A DNA stretch of 13,501 nt, taken from positions 1-13,501 of the forward strand of contig CAZFNS010000026.1 in assembly GCA_964520475.1 (NCBI GenBank), given 5' to 3'. This DNA is from Ruminobacter sp964520475 (GTDB lineage Bacteria; Pseudomonadota; Gammaproteobacteria; Enterobacterales; Succinivibrionaceae). Made by a program: the position numbers and the translations under genes. This document shows positions 1 to 6,915 of the stretch, piece after piece. How positions within the stretch are numbered: position 1 is the first letter of the stretch; each line of letters opens with the position of its first letter. The notes beneath the pieces are model-generated. The model ran no database searches. It was not told the DNA's origin and worked only from the letters and a program-made list of their open reading frames with translations.

Positions 1-308
1 GGCTTTGCTTCCGTTTCGGGCTTTGCCTCGATTTCGGGCTTGTCCTCTTTTTTAAACAGCTTTTTAAATTGAGCCTGAATGTAGTCCTCAAACTGCGAGG
101 GCTTTTTCTTTCTGTAGCCGCATTTCGGGCATACCAGGTATGTGACGGTCTTGGATTTTCTGCCGGCGATGAGAATGATAAGCAGTATCCAGCCGATTCC
201 GATGAGGCACAGCAGGAAGATGTAGAGCAGAATAGTTAAGCATCCGACTGGGGGCAGCTCGGAAACTACCTGCGGCTGCAACTCTGTGCCGCATTTGGGA
301 CATTGCAT
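1..308 (-). CDS. LITAF-like zinc-ribbon membrane protein, 3' end outside window
   Basis: The minus-strand frame starts at the ATG at 308-306 and stays open to the window edge, giving 102 codons without a stop. A Shine-Dalgarno sequence, GAGGAAA (320-314), sits 5 bases before the ATG. The protein begins MQCPKCG (Cys3, Cys6), then has a hydrophobic stretch of about 29 residues (roughly 21-49), then a second knuckle VCPKCGY (Cys60, Cys63), then a basic segment and a charged tail repeating the pattern KPE-x-EAK. Two CxxC knuckles around a long hydrophobic segment match the layout of LITAF-type domains, where the knuckles form one zinc ribbon and the hydrophobic part dips into one face of the membrane. 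An ordinary single-pass protein with separate knuckles is the alternative. G+C is near 50%, well below the neighbours, so recent acquisition or weak selection is possible. That the gene is real is well supported; its function is unknown. Confidence 0.8.
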   Translation of the reverse strand, partial: MQCPKCGTELQPQVVSELPPVGCLTILLYIFLLCLIGIGWILLIILIAGRKSKTVTYLVCPKCGYRKKKPSQFEDYIQAQFKKLFKKEDKPEIEAKPETEAK

Positions 309-401
309 GATGATTTCCTCTTTTGTTGTTAAAGTTATGAAGCCGCCCGGGGCGGCGCTGTTGTAAATTAAATTTACTCAAAATTTAATGTCAGTGTAAA
401 T

Positions 402-430
402 ACTATACACCGCCTTGCCGAAAAAGTCAA
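402..430 (-). promoter_or_regulatory. sigma-70 promoter of the zinc-ribbon gene
   Basis: On the minus strand a -35 box TTGACT (430-425) and a -10 box TATAGT (407-402) are separated by exactly 17 bases. Each box matches 5 of 6 consensus positions. Transcription would start near 395, giving a leader of about 87 bases. The leader contains a GC hairpin at 356-342 (GCCGCC/GGCGGC arms). Confidence 0.75.
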
Positions 431-463
431 CGGAGAGCCGGGCGGCGGTCTTTTCGTCCGGCC

Positions 464-474
464 GGGGGGGGGGG
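464..474. repeat. homopolymer run of 11 G
   Basis: Eleven consecutive G residues on the + strand. The run lies about 33 bases upstream of the -35 box of the minus-strand promoter. Runs of this length are prone to slipped-strand length change. Confidence 0.85.
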
Positions 475-484
475 AAGGATAAAT

Positions 485-520
485 CCCCCGCAAACCCTGA
501 TTTTCAAGGGCTCGCGGGGG
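485..520. repeat. hairpin-forming inverted repeat
   Basis: Outer arms CCCCCGC (485-491) and GCGGGGG (514-520) enclose a second stem CCC (495-497)/GGG (508-510) that extends through TGA/TCA with a bulged A. No T-tract follows directly on either strand, so it is not a clear terminator. It lies between two divergent genes and could be a structured leader element or part of a small RNA. Confidence 0.6.
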
Positions 521-526
521 AATTAT

Positions 527-550
527 AAAAAAATACGCCCACCCCGCGTA
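527..550 (-). terminator. weak intrinsic terminator on the minus strand
   Basis: Read on the minus strand, TACGC (550-546), a 7-base loop and GCGTA (538-534) are followed at once by seven T (533-527). The stem has only 5 bp, so efficiency is doubtful. No gene is known to run into it; it would end a minus-strand transcript starting somewhere in 551-860. Confidence 0.35.
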
Positions 551-612
551 AATATCGAACCGAATAAAACTTTTTTCTTGCGGTTTTTGCCTGTTTTTTA
601 AGCGAGGGAGTC

Positions 613-645
613 CGCGGTCCCGAGACCGGGAGGGCGCGGACCGCG
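613..645. repeat. 8-bp stem inverted repeat
   Basis: CGCGGTCC (613-620) is the exact complement of GGACCGCG (638-645), with a 17-base loop. A competing small hairpin, GGTC (616-619)/GACC (624-627), overlaps the left arm. Role unknown. Confidence 0.5.
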
Positions 646-673
646 TAACGGCGCGGGTCGCGCGTTCCGCGCG

Positions 674-696
674 TTCCCGTCCCGCCGGGACGGGAA
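674..696. repeat. 11-bp stem, near-perfect palindrome
   Basis: TTCCCGTCCCG (674-684) is followed after one base by its exact reverse complement CGGGACGGGAA (686-696). The arms would form a very stable short hairpin. On the + strand it is followed by GGGAAAAAA rather than T, so it is not a + strand terminator. It lies about 170 bases upstream of dut. Confidence 0.6.
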
Positions 697-774
697 GGGA
701 AAAAAGGCGGGCTACGGAAGACGCGGGGGACGCCTCGGCCGCGCCGGGCGCGGGCGCGCCCGCCTCGGATCGTT

Positions 775-780
775 TATAAT
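775..780 (+). promoter_or_regulatory. candidate -10 box for dut
   Basis: A perfect TATAAT lies in otherwise GC-rich sequence 88 bases before the dut start. No acceptable -35 box is seen 16-18 bases upstream and there is no TGn extension. The promoter is therefore inferred from the -10 box and its position only. Confidence 0.4.
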
Positions 781-821
781 GGAGTCCCGCGGATCGCCCG
801 CGGGGCCGCCGGCCGGCGGAG

Positions 822-852
822 AGAGAAGATACGTAGAGAAGAGAAGATACGT
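822..852 (+). repeat. two 13-bp direct repeats upstream of dut
   Basis: AGAGAAGATACGT occurs at 822-834 and again at 840-852, a spacing of 18 bp. The second copy ends 2 bases before the dut Shine-Dalgarno (GGAGGA, 855-860). If transcription starts near 787, both copies lie in the mRNA leader. Confidence 0.7.
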
Positions 853-867
853 TCGGAGGACGCGACC

Positions 868-1302
868 GTGAAAATAAAACCGCTTACGGATAACTTCATC
901 AAACCGGAATACAAGAGCGCAGCCGCCGGGGGCATGGACATCTACTTCCAGGAGGACGTCACCCTGACGGCGGGGAAGGACAACGTGGTGAAGCTCGGCT
1001 TCGCCGCCGAGGTGCCGCCGGGCCACGTGGCTCTGCTCCTGCCGCGCTCCGGGGCGGGAGCCCGGGGGATCGCCCTGCGCAACACCGCCGGGGTGATCGA
1101 TTCCGACTACCGCGGCGAGTGGATCGCCCACATCGTCGTGGACGCCAACGGCGACAACTTCCCCGGCCGGGAGATCCCGTTCCGGCGCGGCGAGCGGGCC
1201 ATCCAGTGCCTGATCGTGCCCGTGGCCGCCGTGACCGTGGAGCTCGCGGACGAGCTTTCGGAAACCGCCCGGGGCGCGGGCGGCTTCGGCTCCACCAAAT
1301 AA
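868..1302 (+). CDS. dut: deoxyuridine 5'-triphosphate nucleotidohydrolase (dUTPase)
   Basis: This enzyme hydrolyses dUTP to dUMP and pyrophosphate, keeping uracil out of DNA and supplying dUMP for thymidylate synthesis. The 144-residue length is normal for the homotrimeric family. All five motifs are present in order: AAAGGMDIY (18-26), PRSG (59-62), NTAGVIDSDYRGE (72-84), RGERAIQ (107-113) and the C-terminal RGAGGFGST (135-143), whose Phe stacks on the uracil in known structures. By alignment with E. coli Dut, Asp78 is the catalytic base. The start is GTG at 868, chosen because GGAGGA (855-860) lies 7 bases upstream and the protein then has the usual N-terminal length. It is monocistronic here: a terminator follows directly. 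It is not next to coaBC as in E. coli. An intact, active enzyme is expected. Confidence 0.95.
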   Translation: MKIKPLTDNFIKPEYKSAAAGGMDIYFQEDVTLTAGKDNVVKLGFAAEVPPGHVALLLPRSGAGARGIALRNTAGVIDSDYRGEWIAHIVVDANGDNFPGREIPFRRGERAIQCLIVPVAAVTVELADELSETARGAGGFGSTK

Positions 1303-1317
1303 CCGGCCTCCGCGCTT

Positions 1318-1349
1318 CCCGCCCGTCTTCCGGGCGGGATCTTGTTCCC
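1318..1349 (+). terminator. intrinsic terminator after dut
   Basis: CCCGCCCG (1318-1325) pairs with CGGGCGGG (1331-1338) around the loop TCTTC. The stem is followed by a moderately T-rich tail, ATCTTGTTCC. It lies 16 bases after the dut stop codon. Confidence 0.65.
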
Positions 1350-1351
1350 CC

Positions 1352-1373
1352 GGGCGCCGCTTAAGCGGCGCCC
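1352..1373. repeat. 22-bp perfect palindrome
   Basis: The left arm GGGCGCCGCTT (1352-1362) is followed with no spacer by its exact reverse complement (1363-1373). As RNA it would form a stem of 9 bp with a small loop. No T-tract follows on the + strand. Confidence 0.7.
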
Positions 1374-1394
1374 TCCGCTCCCGCGCCCCGCGCG

Positions 1395-1416
1395 GAGCCG
1401 GGCCGCGCCCCGGCTC
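1395..1416. repeat. 8-bp hairpin followed by A-tract
   Basis: GAGCCGGG (1395-1402) and CCCGGCTC (1409-1416) flank a 6-base loop and are followed by seven A. The A-tract is on the wrong side for a terminator on either strand. It is the third hairpin in a row between dut and sbcD. Confidence 0.55.
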
Positions 1417-1444
1417 AAAAAAATGCGGGCGCGGTCTCGTCCTG

Positions 1445-1502
1445 CCGGAATAAAGGGTATATAATATATATGCTTAACACAAAATAATATCCCTTTATCC
1501 GG
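1445..1502 (+). promoter_or_regulatory. sbcDC promoter region inside an interrupted inverted repeat
   Basis: A TATAAT box is at 1460-1465, with no good -35 box. It lies between CCGGAATAAAGGG (1445-1457) and CCCTTTATCCGG (1491-1502), which are inverted copies except for one extra A in the left arm. The 33 bases between them are very AT-rich. The predicted transcription start (about 1472) falls inside the repeat, so a DNA operator is more likely than an mRNA hairpin. The right arm overlaps the weak Shine-Dalgarno GGAA (1501-1504) of sbcD. Confidence 0.5.
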
Positions 1503-1511
1503 AATACGAAC

Positions 1512-2909
1512 ATGAATTCACGCGTAAAAATCCTGCACACCTCGGACTGGCACCTCGGCAAGCGCCTGCACAACTACGACCGCGGCTACGAGTACGCGGA
1601 GCTCGAAAAGGAAGTGTTCGGGGTCATCGAGCGGGAAAGGCCCGACGTCTTCCTGCTCTCGGGCGACGTCTTCGACAACCCCAATCCCTCGCTCGGCAGC
1701 GAGAAATTCCTGGGGATGCTGATTAACCGCTTCCGCGAAAATTTTCCGGACATGAGCGTGATCATCACCGCCGGGAACCACGACAGCGGCAGGAAGCTCG
1801 ACAATATCTCCATTTACGCGCGGGCCTGCCCGAACCTTAAAATCGTCGGCGAGCTCCCGCTGCGCCAAAACCCCGAAACCGGCGCGACCGAAACCGACGC
1901 CGCGGCGCTCGCCTGCCCCGTGTACGATTCCGGCGGCCGTCTGCTGTGCGTGGTGGCCGCCGTTCCCTACGTGCCCAGGATGCGGCTTTACGATCTGACC
2001 GCGTTCGCGGGCGGCGCCGGCGCGGACGTTTCTTACGAGGAGATGCTGCGGACCGTTTACGCCGACGTTCTCTCTTACATAAAAGACCGCCGCGCGGCGC
2101 CGGGGGAGGAAGTCCCGGTGATCTGCACGGGGCACTGCCACGTGCGGAACTCGCGCCTCGAAGAGAGCGAGTCGGACAAGGCCGCCGACTACGTCGGGGG
2201 AGAGCAGGCCGTGGGCGCCGGGATTTTCGCGGGCTACGACTACGCGGCCCTCGGGCACATCCATCTCCGGCAGCGGGTGAGCGGCAACGCTTGGTACAGC
2301 GGCTCGCCCCTGCCGGTGAACTTCGGGGAGGCCGGCTACGCCAACGGGATTTCCCTCGTGAGTTTCGCGGGGAGCGACCCGGGCGGGGGCGGGTTCCGCC
2401 CGGAGGTGCGGCACGTCCCCCTGAAGCGGCCCGTGGAGTTCGTCCGCGTCCCGGAGCGGGGCGGTTTCGCCGCCGAGAAGGAAGCCATCGAGACGCTCGA
2501 GGCCATTCCCGAGGCGGAAGACGGCGGGGCGGAGCGGGACCGGCTGCCGTACTGCTCGGTGTTCGTCGAGTACGATCCCGGCGATTCCGAATACACGGAC
2601 ATGGGGTTCCTGCGGGACCGGATCAGGAGCCTCATGAACGCCCGGACGGGCTCGGTCCGCGAGTGCGACGTCAAAATCGTCCTCAGGAAGGCCGGTTCCG
2701 GCTCCCGCGGGGATGCGGAAGAAGAGTCGCGCTCCCCCGACGACCTGAGGGAACCGCTCCGGATCGTGGAGCGGATGTACCGGAAGCGCCGCGCGAACGG
2801 CGATCCGGAGGCGGTTCTTCCCGGGGAGATGAAAGACGCGCTCCTCGGCATCATCGCGGAACTCGAGGCCGAGGACGGCGAAAAAGAGAGTGAGAGGGGC
2901 GGAAAATGA
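1512..2909 (+). CDS. sbcD: SbcD, nuclease subunit of the SbcCD (Mre11-Rad50 type) complex
   Basis: SbcD is the metal-dependent phosphoesterase of the SbcCD complex, which cleaves DNA hairpins and processes blocked double-strand ends in an ATP-dependent way with SbcC. The calcineurin-like metal motifs are all visible: SDWHLG (Asp12, His14), SGDVFD (Asp52), GNHDS (Asn89, His90), TGHCHV (His208, His210) and LGHIH (His249, His251). At 465 residues it is longer than E. coli SbcD (about 400); the extra sequence lies mainly in the charged C-terminal region after residue 300. The ATG at 1512 places the first motif at residue 11, as usual. The ribosome binding site is weak (GGAA, 1501-1504). The stop codon overlaps the sbcC start (ATGA at 2906), indicating translational coupling of the two subunits. 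Confidence 0.95.
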   Translation: MNSRVKILHTSDWHLGKRLHNYDRGYEYAELEKEVFGVIERERPDVFLLSGDVFDNPNPSLGSEKFLGMLINRFRENFPDMSVIITAGNHDSGRKLDNISIYARACPNLKIVGELPLRQNPETGATETDAAALACPVYDSGGRLLCVVAAVPYVPRMRLYDLTAFAGGAGADVSYEEMLRTVYADVLSYIKDRRAAPGEEVPVICTGHCHVRNSRLEESESDKAADYVGGEQAVGAGIFAGYDYAALGHIHLRQRVSGNAWYSGSPLPVNFGEAGYANGISLVSFAGSDPGGGGFRPEVRHVPLKRPVEFVRVPERGGFAAEKEAIETLEAIPEAEDGGAERDRLPYCSVFVEYDPGDSEYTDMGFLRDRIRSLMNARTGSVRECDVKIVLRKAGSGSRGDAEEESRSPDDLREPLRIVERMYRKRRANGDPEAVLPGEMKDALLGIIAELEAEDGEKESERGGK

Positions 2910-5900
2910 GAATTTTACGGGTAAAGGGCCGCAACCTCGCGAGCCTCGGCAGGTTCGACATCGACTTCGAGCGCGACGTCAGGGACAATATATTCGCGAT
3001 CATCGGCAGCACGGGCTCGGGAAAAAGCACCATCCTCGACGCGATCTGCTTCGGGATGTACGGCCGGATCCCCCGGCTCCCCGGGCGGAGAACGGGATCG
3101 CGGGTCAGACTCGACGACGGGCAGGAGCTCGATCTCAACGACGTCAGGAACATCATGACCCGGGGGACGGACTCCTGCTCCGCCGAGGTCGACTTCACGG
3201 GCCGCGACGGCGTCAGGTACCGGGCGACCTACGTCATCGAAAAAAAGCGGCGCAACTACGGCCACAGCTGCCGGCTGTGCCCCGTGAGCCCGGACGGGAC
3301 TTTGGGAACCCCCGTGTTCGAGGACCGGAAGCCGGGGCAGATCTCCCGGATCGGGGACAGCGTCGCGGCGGTCACCGGGCTGACCTGGGACCAGTTCCGG
3401 AAGGTCATCGTGCTGCCGCAGGGCGATTTCGCGGCGTTCCTCGAGCAGTCGGGGGACGAGAAGGCCAAGCTCCTCGAAGAACTCACCGGCACGGAGATCT
3501 ACGACCGGATCCAGACGCGGCTCAACGAGAAACTCGCCGCCGTGAACCGGGAGATCGACGACAGGCGCCGGCTGCTCGGGAGCATCGAGTTCCTGAGCGA
3601 CGAGCAGCTCGCCGCCCTCGGGGAGCGGCTCGCCGGGCTCAAACGGGAAAAGGAAGATCTCGGCGCGGCGGCGGAGATCGCGCGGGACACCGTGAAAAAG
3701 GCCGGGGAGATCGCCGCTCAGGAAACGGAGCGCGACCGCCTCGAAAAAGAGCGGGCGGCGATCGGCGCCGAGACGGAACGGCTCGCCGCCGAGTACCGGA
3801 CGATTGAGCTTTACGAAGCCGCCGGAGCCTGCCGCGAGGCCTGGGCCGGCGCCGCGGCGAAGCGGGAAGAATGCGCCGCGCTGGCGCGCGGAGCGGAGGA
3901 CGCCGCGCGCGCCGCCGGGCAGACCCGGAATGAACTGGAAGAGGCCCGGACCGCGCTCGGGAAGGCCGGAGCGGAGGCGGCGCGGATCGCCCGGGAGTAC
4001 GAGGACGGCAAAGAGCGGATCGCCGCGGCCCGGGACCTCGAGGGACGGATCGGCGCCGCGGCGGGCGCGCGCGACAGCGCGCAAAGCGATCTCGGCAAGC
4101 TGGAGCGGGAAGTCGCGGATCTCGAGGGCACGGGCGCCGCAAACGACCGGAAACTCGGGGAACTGAGGGCGGAGCTCGCGGCCCTGGACGAACGGAACGC
4201 GGCGAATCTCCGCTTCGCGGAGGTTTGCGCGCATCTTCCCCTCTTAAGCGCGGAGGCGCGCAATTTTGTCCGGGAGCGGGCCAAACGCGACGAGGCGGAG
4301 CGGGAGCGCGCCGGGGCGGAGCTGGAGGCGTCCCGCCTGGAGGCGGCGATCGCCGCGGCCCGGGAGAAACTCGCGGCGGCGGGCGCGGATCTGCTCAAAG
4401 ATCCCGCCGGGGAAGACTCCTGGCGGAATCTCGCCGGCTTCCTCCGGGAGGCGGACGAAAACGCCGCGGCGCGGGATCTGGGCCGCAACTGCGAGAAAGG
4501 CGCGGAAGGCGCCGAAAAGATCGCCGGGCATCTCGCCGATCGCGCGGAGAACCGGGCCCGGGCCGGCGGACTCCGGGAAAGCCTCGCCGCCTTCGGCGAT
4601 CCCGCAAAAAGTCCCGCGTCCGCCGCGGACGGGAAGTGCGCCGCCCTCCGGGAAAAGATCGCGGAATACGAGGCTGAGCTCCGGCTTGCCGACTTCACCA
4701 TCGGCCTCAGGCCCGGCCGGCCCTGCCCGTGCTGCGGCTCGCTCGATCACCCGAAGGCGGGGGCCGCGGACGCCGGGCTCCTCAAAAAGCATCTGGAGAA
4801 AGAAAAGGCGGTGGCCCGCGCGGAACTGGAGACGGCCGAGGCCGCCCGGGACAAACTGCTGGCCGATCTCGCCAGGGATCGGGAAGCCCTCAGAAACGCG
4901 GCAGCCGCCGCCGCGGCGGCGGAGGAAGCGCTCGGGAAGGAGCGCGGAACCTTCGGGCCGGTCCTCGCCGCGATCGCCGCGGGCGCGGCCGGGCTCCGGG
5001 AACTTCTCGCCGCGCGCGGGGACGGTCTCGCCGAGTCCGTCGCCGCGGGGCTCGCGGCGTGCCTCGCCGGAACGGACGGGGAAGCGCCGGCGGAAGACGC
5101 GGAGGCGCTTAAGGCCCGCGCCGCGGGCCTTAAGCAAAGCGCCGCCGCGCTCGCCCTGCTGACCGGGAAGCTGCGCGCGGCGGCGGGCGCGGCCGCGGAG
5201 CCCCTCGATCTGATCGGGCGGAACCGGGCCGAGGCCGCCTCCCGCGCGGAGAAGGCGGCAAGGGCCCGCGGCGACCGCGACGCCGCGGCCGCGGCCATGG
5301 CCGCGCACCGCGAAAGCGCCGCCGCGACCGGGGCGGAGGGGTTCGCGGAGTTCTGGGAAGAGGCCGCGGGCGCGCCGGAGCTCGAGCCGATCCTGAGCCG
5401 TTACGAAACGATCCGCGGCGAGCTCGCGTCCTTCCGGGACGACCGCGACAAAAAGCAGGGGGAGATCGACGCGCTCGCGAATAAGGCCGGCACCGACGCC
5501 GAACTTCTCGGAGCCGCCCGCGGGAACGCGGAAGCGAAGCGGCGGGATCTGCAAGAGCGCGGGGAAGAGCTGGAGCGTCTCCGGGGGGAGCACCGCGGGC
5601 TGTTCGGCGGGCGCGACTCCGCCGCCGTCGAAAAGGAGTTCCGCGACAAAAGCGCCGCGGCCGAAAGTGAGCGCGCGCGGCGCGACGCCGAAACCAAGGT
5701 TCTCGCGGCCAGGCTCGAGGGGCGGGAGGCCGACGAGCGGCGCATCCGCGGCGAGCTCGGGGTCAAAAGGCATGAGACGGCGCTCGCGCTGGCCGGGTAC
5801 CGCGGGGCGGCCGCGGCGGCCCGGGCGGCCGGCCTGAGCCGGGCGGACGTCGTCCGGGGCCGGGCGCTGACCCGGGAAGACCTCGGGCGGGCGCGGGAGG

Positions 5901-6730
5901 CGGTCGCCGAAAACGAGAAGGACCGGCAGGAAAACGACCGGGCCCGCGGCAACTGCGCCGCGACCCTCGGGACCCTGCTCGGACAGCTGGAAGCGCTGGC
6001 CGGCAAACTGCCCGAGGGGGTTTACGACGGCGCGGCCCGGAGCGTGAGCGCGGAGTACCTCGAACGGCTCGGGGCGGAAGAGCTCCGGATCGGCGAAGAG
6101 ACGGCGGCCGCGCGCGCCAAGCTGGCGGGGCACGAGGCGAACGTCGGCAAAGCCAAGGGGATCGAGGACGAAATCGCGAATATCGCCGCGGCGAACAAGG
6201 GGCTTACGGAGCTGCGCGATCTCTTCAGGGAGGAGGTCTCGCTGAAGGCGTACGCGCAGAGCATCACCTTCGGGTACCTGGTGGCCCGGGCCAACCGCTA
6301 CATCCTCGCCTTCACGGGCCGGTACGAGCTCAGGAACGTCAGCACCGTGTTCGCTAAAGACTCGGACCGGACCGGCCGCGTCCTCGAGCTGGTGGTCGCG
6401 GACCGCGACGAGGGCGACCGGGAGCGGCCGGTCGGCTCCCTGTCGGGCGGCGAGAAGTTCAGGATCTCCCTGGGCCTCGCCCTCGGGCTCTCCGATCTCA
6501 TCACCAGCAACATCCGCGTCGAGACCATGTTCATCGACGAGGGTTTCGACACCCTCGACGCCGAAACCCTCGACCAGGTGCTCAATTCCCTCAGGAACAT
6601 CAAGTCCGGGCGCCAGATCGGCATAATTTCCCACGTCGAGCAGATCGTCAACGGCAACATGATCCAGACGCGCCTCCGGGTGCGGCGCGCGGGCGGGAGC
6701 TCCGTGCGGAGCGAGGTGGCGTTCGCCTGA
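2906..6730 (+). CDS. sbcC: SbcC, Rad50-type ATPase subunit of the SbcCD complex
   Basis: SbcC is the SMC/Rad50-like ATPase that clamps DNA and controls the SbcD nuclease. Visible elements in order: Walker A GSTGSGKST (34-42); Q-loop LPQGDF (Gln172); a long Ala/Glu/Arg-rich coiled coil; the zinc hook CPCCGS (Cys607, Cys610), which dimerises two molecules; a second coiled-coil arm; signature motif LSGGEKF (from 1179); Walker B MFIDE (1208-1212) followed by GFDTLD; and the H-loop His1243 (ISHV). The start overlaps the sbcD stop, with the purine-rich ribosome binding site GAGAGGGG at 2892-2899. At 1274 residues it is about 220 longer than E. coli SbcC, and the second arm looks longer than the first. 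Long alanine runs in the coils reflect high G+C. All catalytic elements are intact. Confidence 0.95.
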   Translation: MRILRVKGRNLASLGRFDIDFERDVRDNIFAIIGSTGSGKSTILDAICFGMYGRIPRLPGRRTGSRVRLDDGQELDLNDVRNIMTRGTDSCSAEVDFTGRDGVRYRATYVIEKKRRNYGHSCRLCPVSPDGTLGTPVFEDRKPGQISRIGDSVAAVTGLTWDQFRKVIVLPQGDFAAFLEQSGDEKAKLLEELTGTEIYDRIQTRLNEKLAAVNREIDDRRRLLGSIEFLSDEQLAALGERLAGLKREKEDLGAAAEIARDTVKKAGEIAAQETERDRLEKERAAIGAETERLAAEYRTIELYEAAGACREAWAGAAAKREECAALARGAEDAARAAGQTRNELEEARTALGKAGAEAARIAREYEDGKERIAAARDLEGRIGAAAGARDSAQSDLGKLEREVADLEGTGAANDRKLGELRAELAALDERNAANLRFAEVCAHLPLLSAEARNFVRERAKRDEAERERAGAELEASRLEAAIAAAREKLAAAGADLLKDPAGEDSWRNLAGFLREADENAAARDLGRNCEKGAEGAEKIAGHLADRAENRARAGGLRESLAAFGDPAKSPASAADGKCAALREKIAEYEAELRLADFTIGLRPGRPCPCCGSLDHPKAGAADAGLLKKHLEKEKAVARAELETAEAARDKLLADLARDREALRNAAAAAAAAEEALGKERGTFGPVLAAIAAGAAGLRELLAARGDGLAESVAAGLAACLAGTDGEAPAEDAEALKARAAGLKQSAAALALLTGKLRAAAGAAAEPLDLIGRNRAEAASRAEKAARARGDRDAAAAAMAAHRESAAATGAEGFAEFWEEAAGAPELEPILSRYETIRGELASFRDDRDKKQGEIDALANKAGTDAELLGAARGNAEAKRRDLQERGEELERLRGEHRGLFGGRDSAAVEKEFRDKSAAAESERARRDAETKVLAARLEGREADERRIRGELGVKRHETALALAGYRGAAAAARAAGLSRADVVRGRALTREDLGRAREAVAENEKDRQENDRARGNCAATLGTLLGQLEALAGKLPEGVYDGAARSVSAEYLERLGAEELRIGEETAAARAKLAGHEANVGKAKGIEDEIANIAAANKGLTELRDLFREEVSLKAYAQSITFGYLVARANRYILAFTGRYELRNVSTVFAKDSDRTGRVLELVVADRDEGDRERPVGSLSGGEKFRISLGLALGLSDLITSNIRVETMFIDEGFDTLDAETLDQVLNSLRNIKSGRQIGIISHVEQIVNGNMIQTRLRVRRAGGSSVRSEVAFA

Positions 6731-6751
6731 TCCCGGCGGCCCGGCCGCGCG

Positions 6752-6791
6752 CGCCGGAGCGGGCAAAACGCCCGTTCCGGCGTCATTGTCG
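6752..6791 (+). terminator. probable terminator after sbcDC
   Basis: CGCCGGAGCGGGC (6752-6764) and GCCCGTTCCGGCG (6770-6782) form a 13-bp stem with a single G-T wobble around a 5-base loop. The following TCATTGTCG is only partly T-rich, so termination may be incomplete. It separates sbcDC from the rlmE promoter. Confidence 0.5.
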
Positions 6792-6801
6792 CAATTGCGG
6801 T

Positions 6802-6830
6802 GTGGCATAAATCTTTCAATATGTTATGAT
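6802..6830 (+). promoter_or_regulatory. extended -10 promoter of rlmE-ftsH
   Basis: The -10 box TATGAT (6825-6830) is preceded by TGT (6822-6824), an extended -10 element. A -35-like GTGGCA (6802-6807, 4 of 6) lies 17 bases upstream. The island is AT-rich against a GC-rich background. The start site would be near 6837. The leader of about 79 bases includes a 7-bp hairpin, CGGGGCG (6867-6873)/CGCCCCG (6884-6890). Confidence 0.7.
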
Positions 6831-6915
6831 TTTATATATGTATGACGCGTAAGGCGGTTCGATCCCCGGGGCGGGGTCTGCCGCGCCCCGTTCCGGCGCG
6901 TCCGGCTCACGGCAA

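Larger units (their letters stand above)
309..867. other. divergent intergenic region without a recognisable gene
   Basis: About 560 bases lie between the minus-strand zinc-ribbon gene and dut. I see no coding frame with a ribosome binding site and family motifs. The region holds the minus-strand promoter, an 11-G run, three hairpins, a weak minus-strand terminator, a T-rich stretch (569-600), an isolated TATAAT and a 13-bp direct repeat. The density of hairpins plus a terminator would allow an undetected small RNA, but I recognise no known RNA family. Confidence 0.6.

Noticed and set aside
88..381. 97-codon minus-strand frame across the zinc-ribbon gene
   Set aside because: The alternative frame from 308 has two CPKCG knuckles, a hydrophobic segment and a good ribosome binding site, so this frame is a shadow.
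1395..1423. GC hairpin plus seven A as a terminator
   Set aside because: For either strand the T-tract would lie upstream of the hairpin, not downstream.
2915..4234. 439-codon open frame on the minus strand opposite the start of sbcC
   Set aside because: Same shadow effect of high G+C; no motif and it overlaps the Walker A and Q-loop coding region.
4244..6808. 854-codon open frame on the minus strand opposite sbcC
   Set aside because: It mirrors the GC-rich third positions of sbcC, shows no family motif, and its predicted protein is Arg/Gly/Pro/Ala-rich shadow sequence. SbcC is complete on the other strand.
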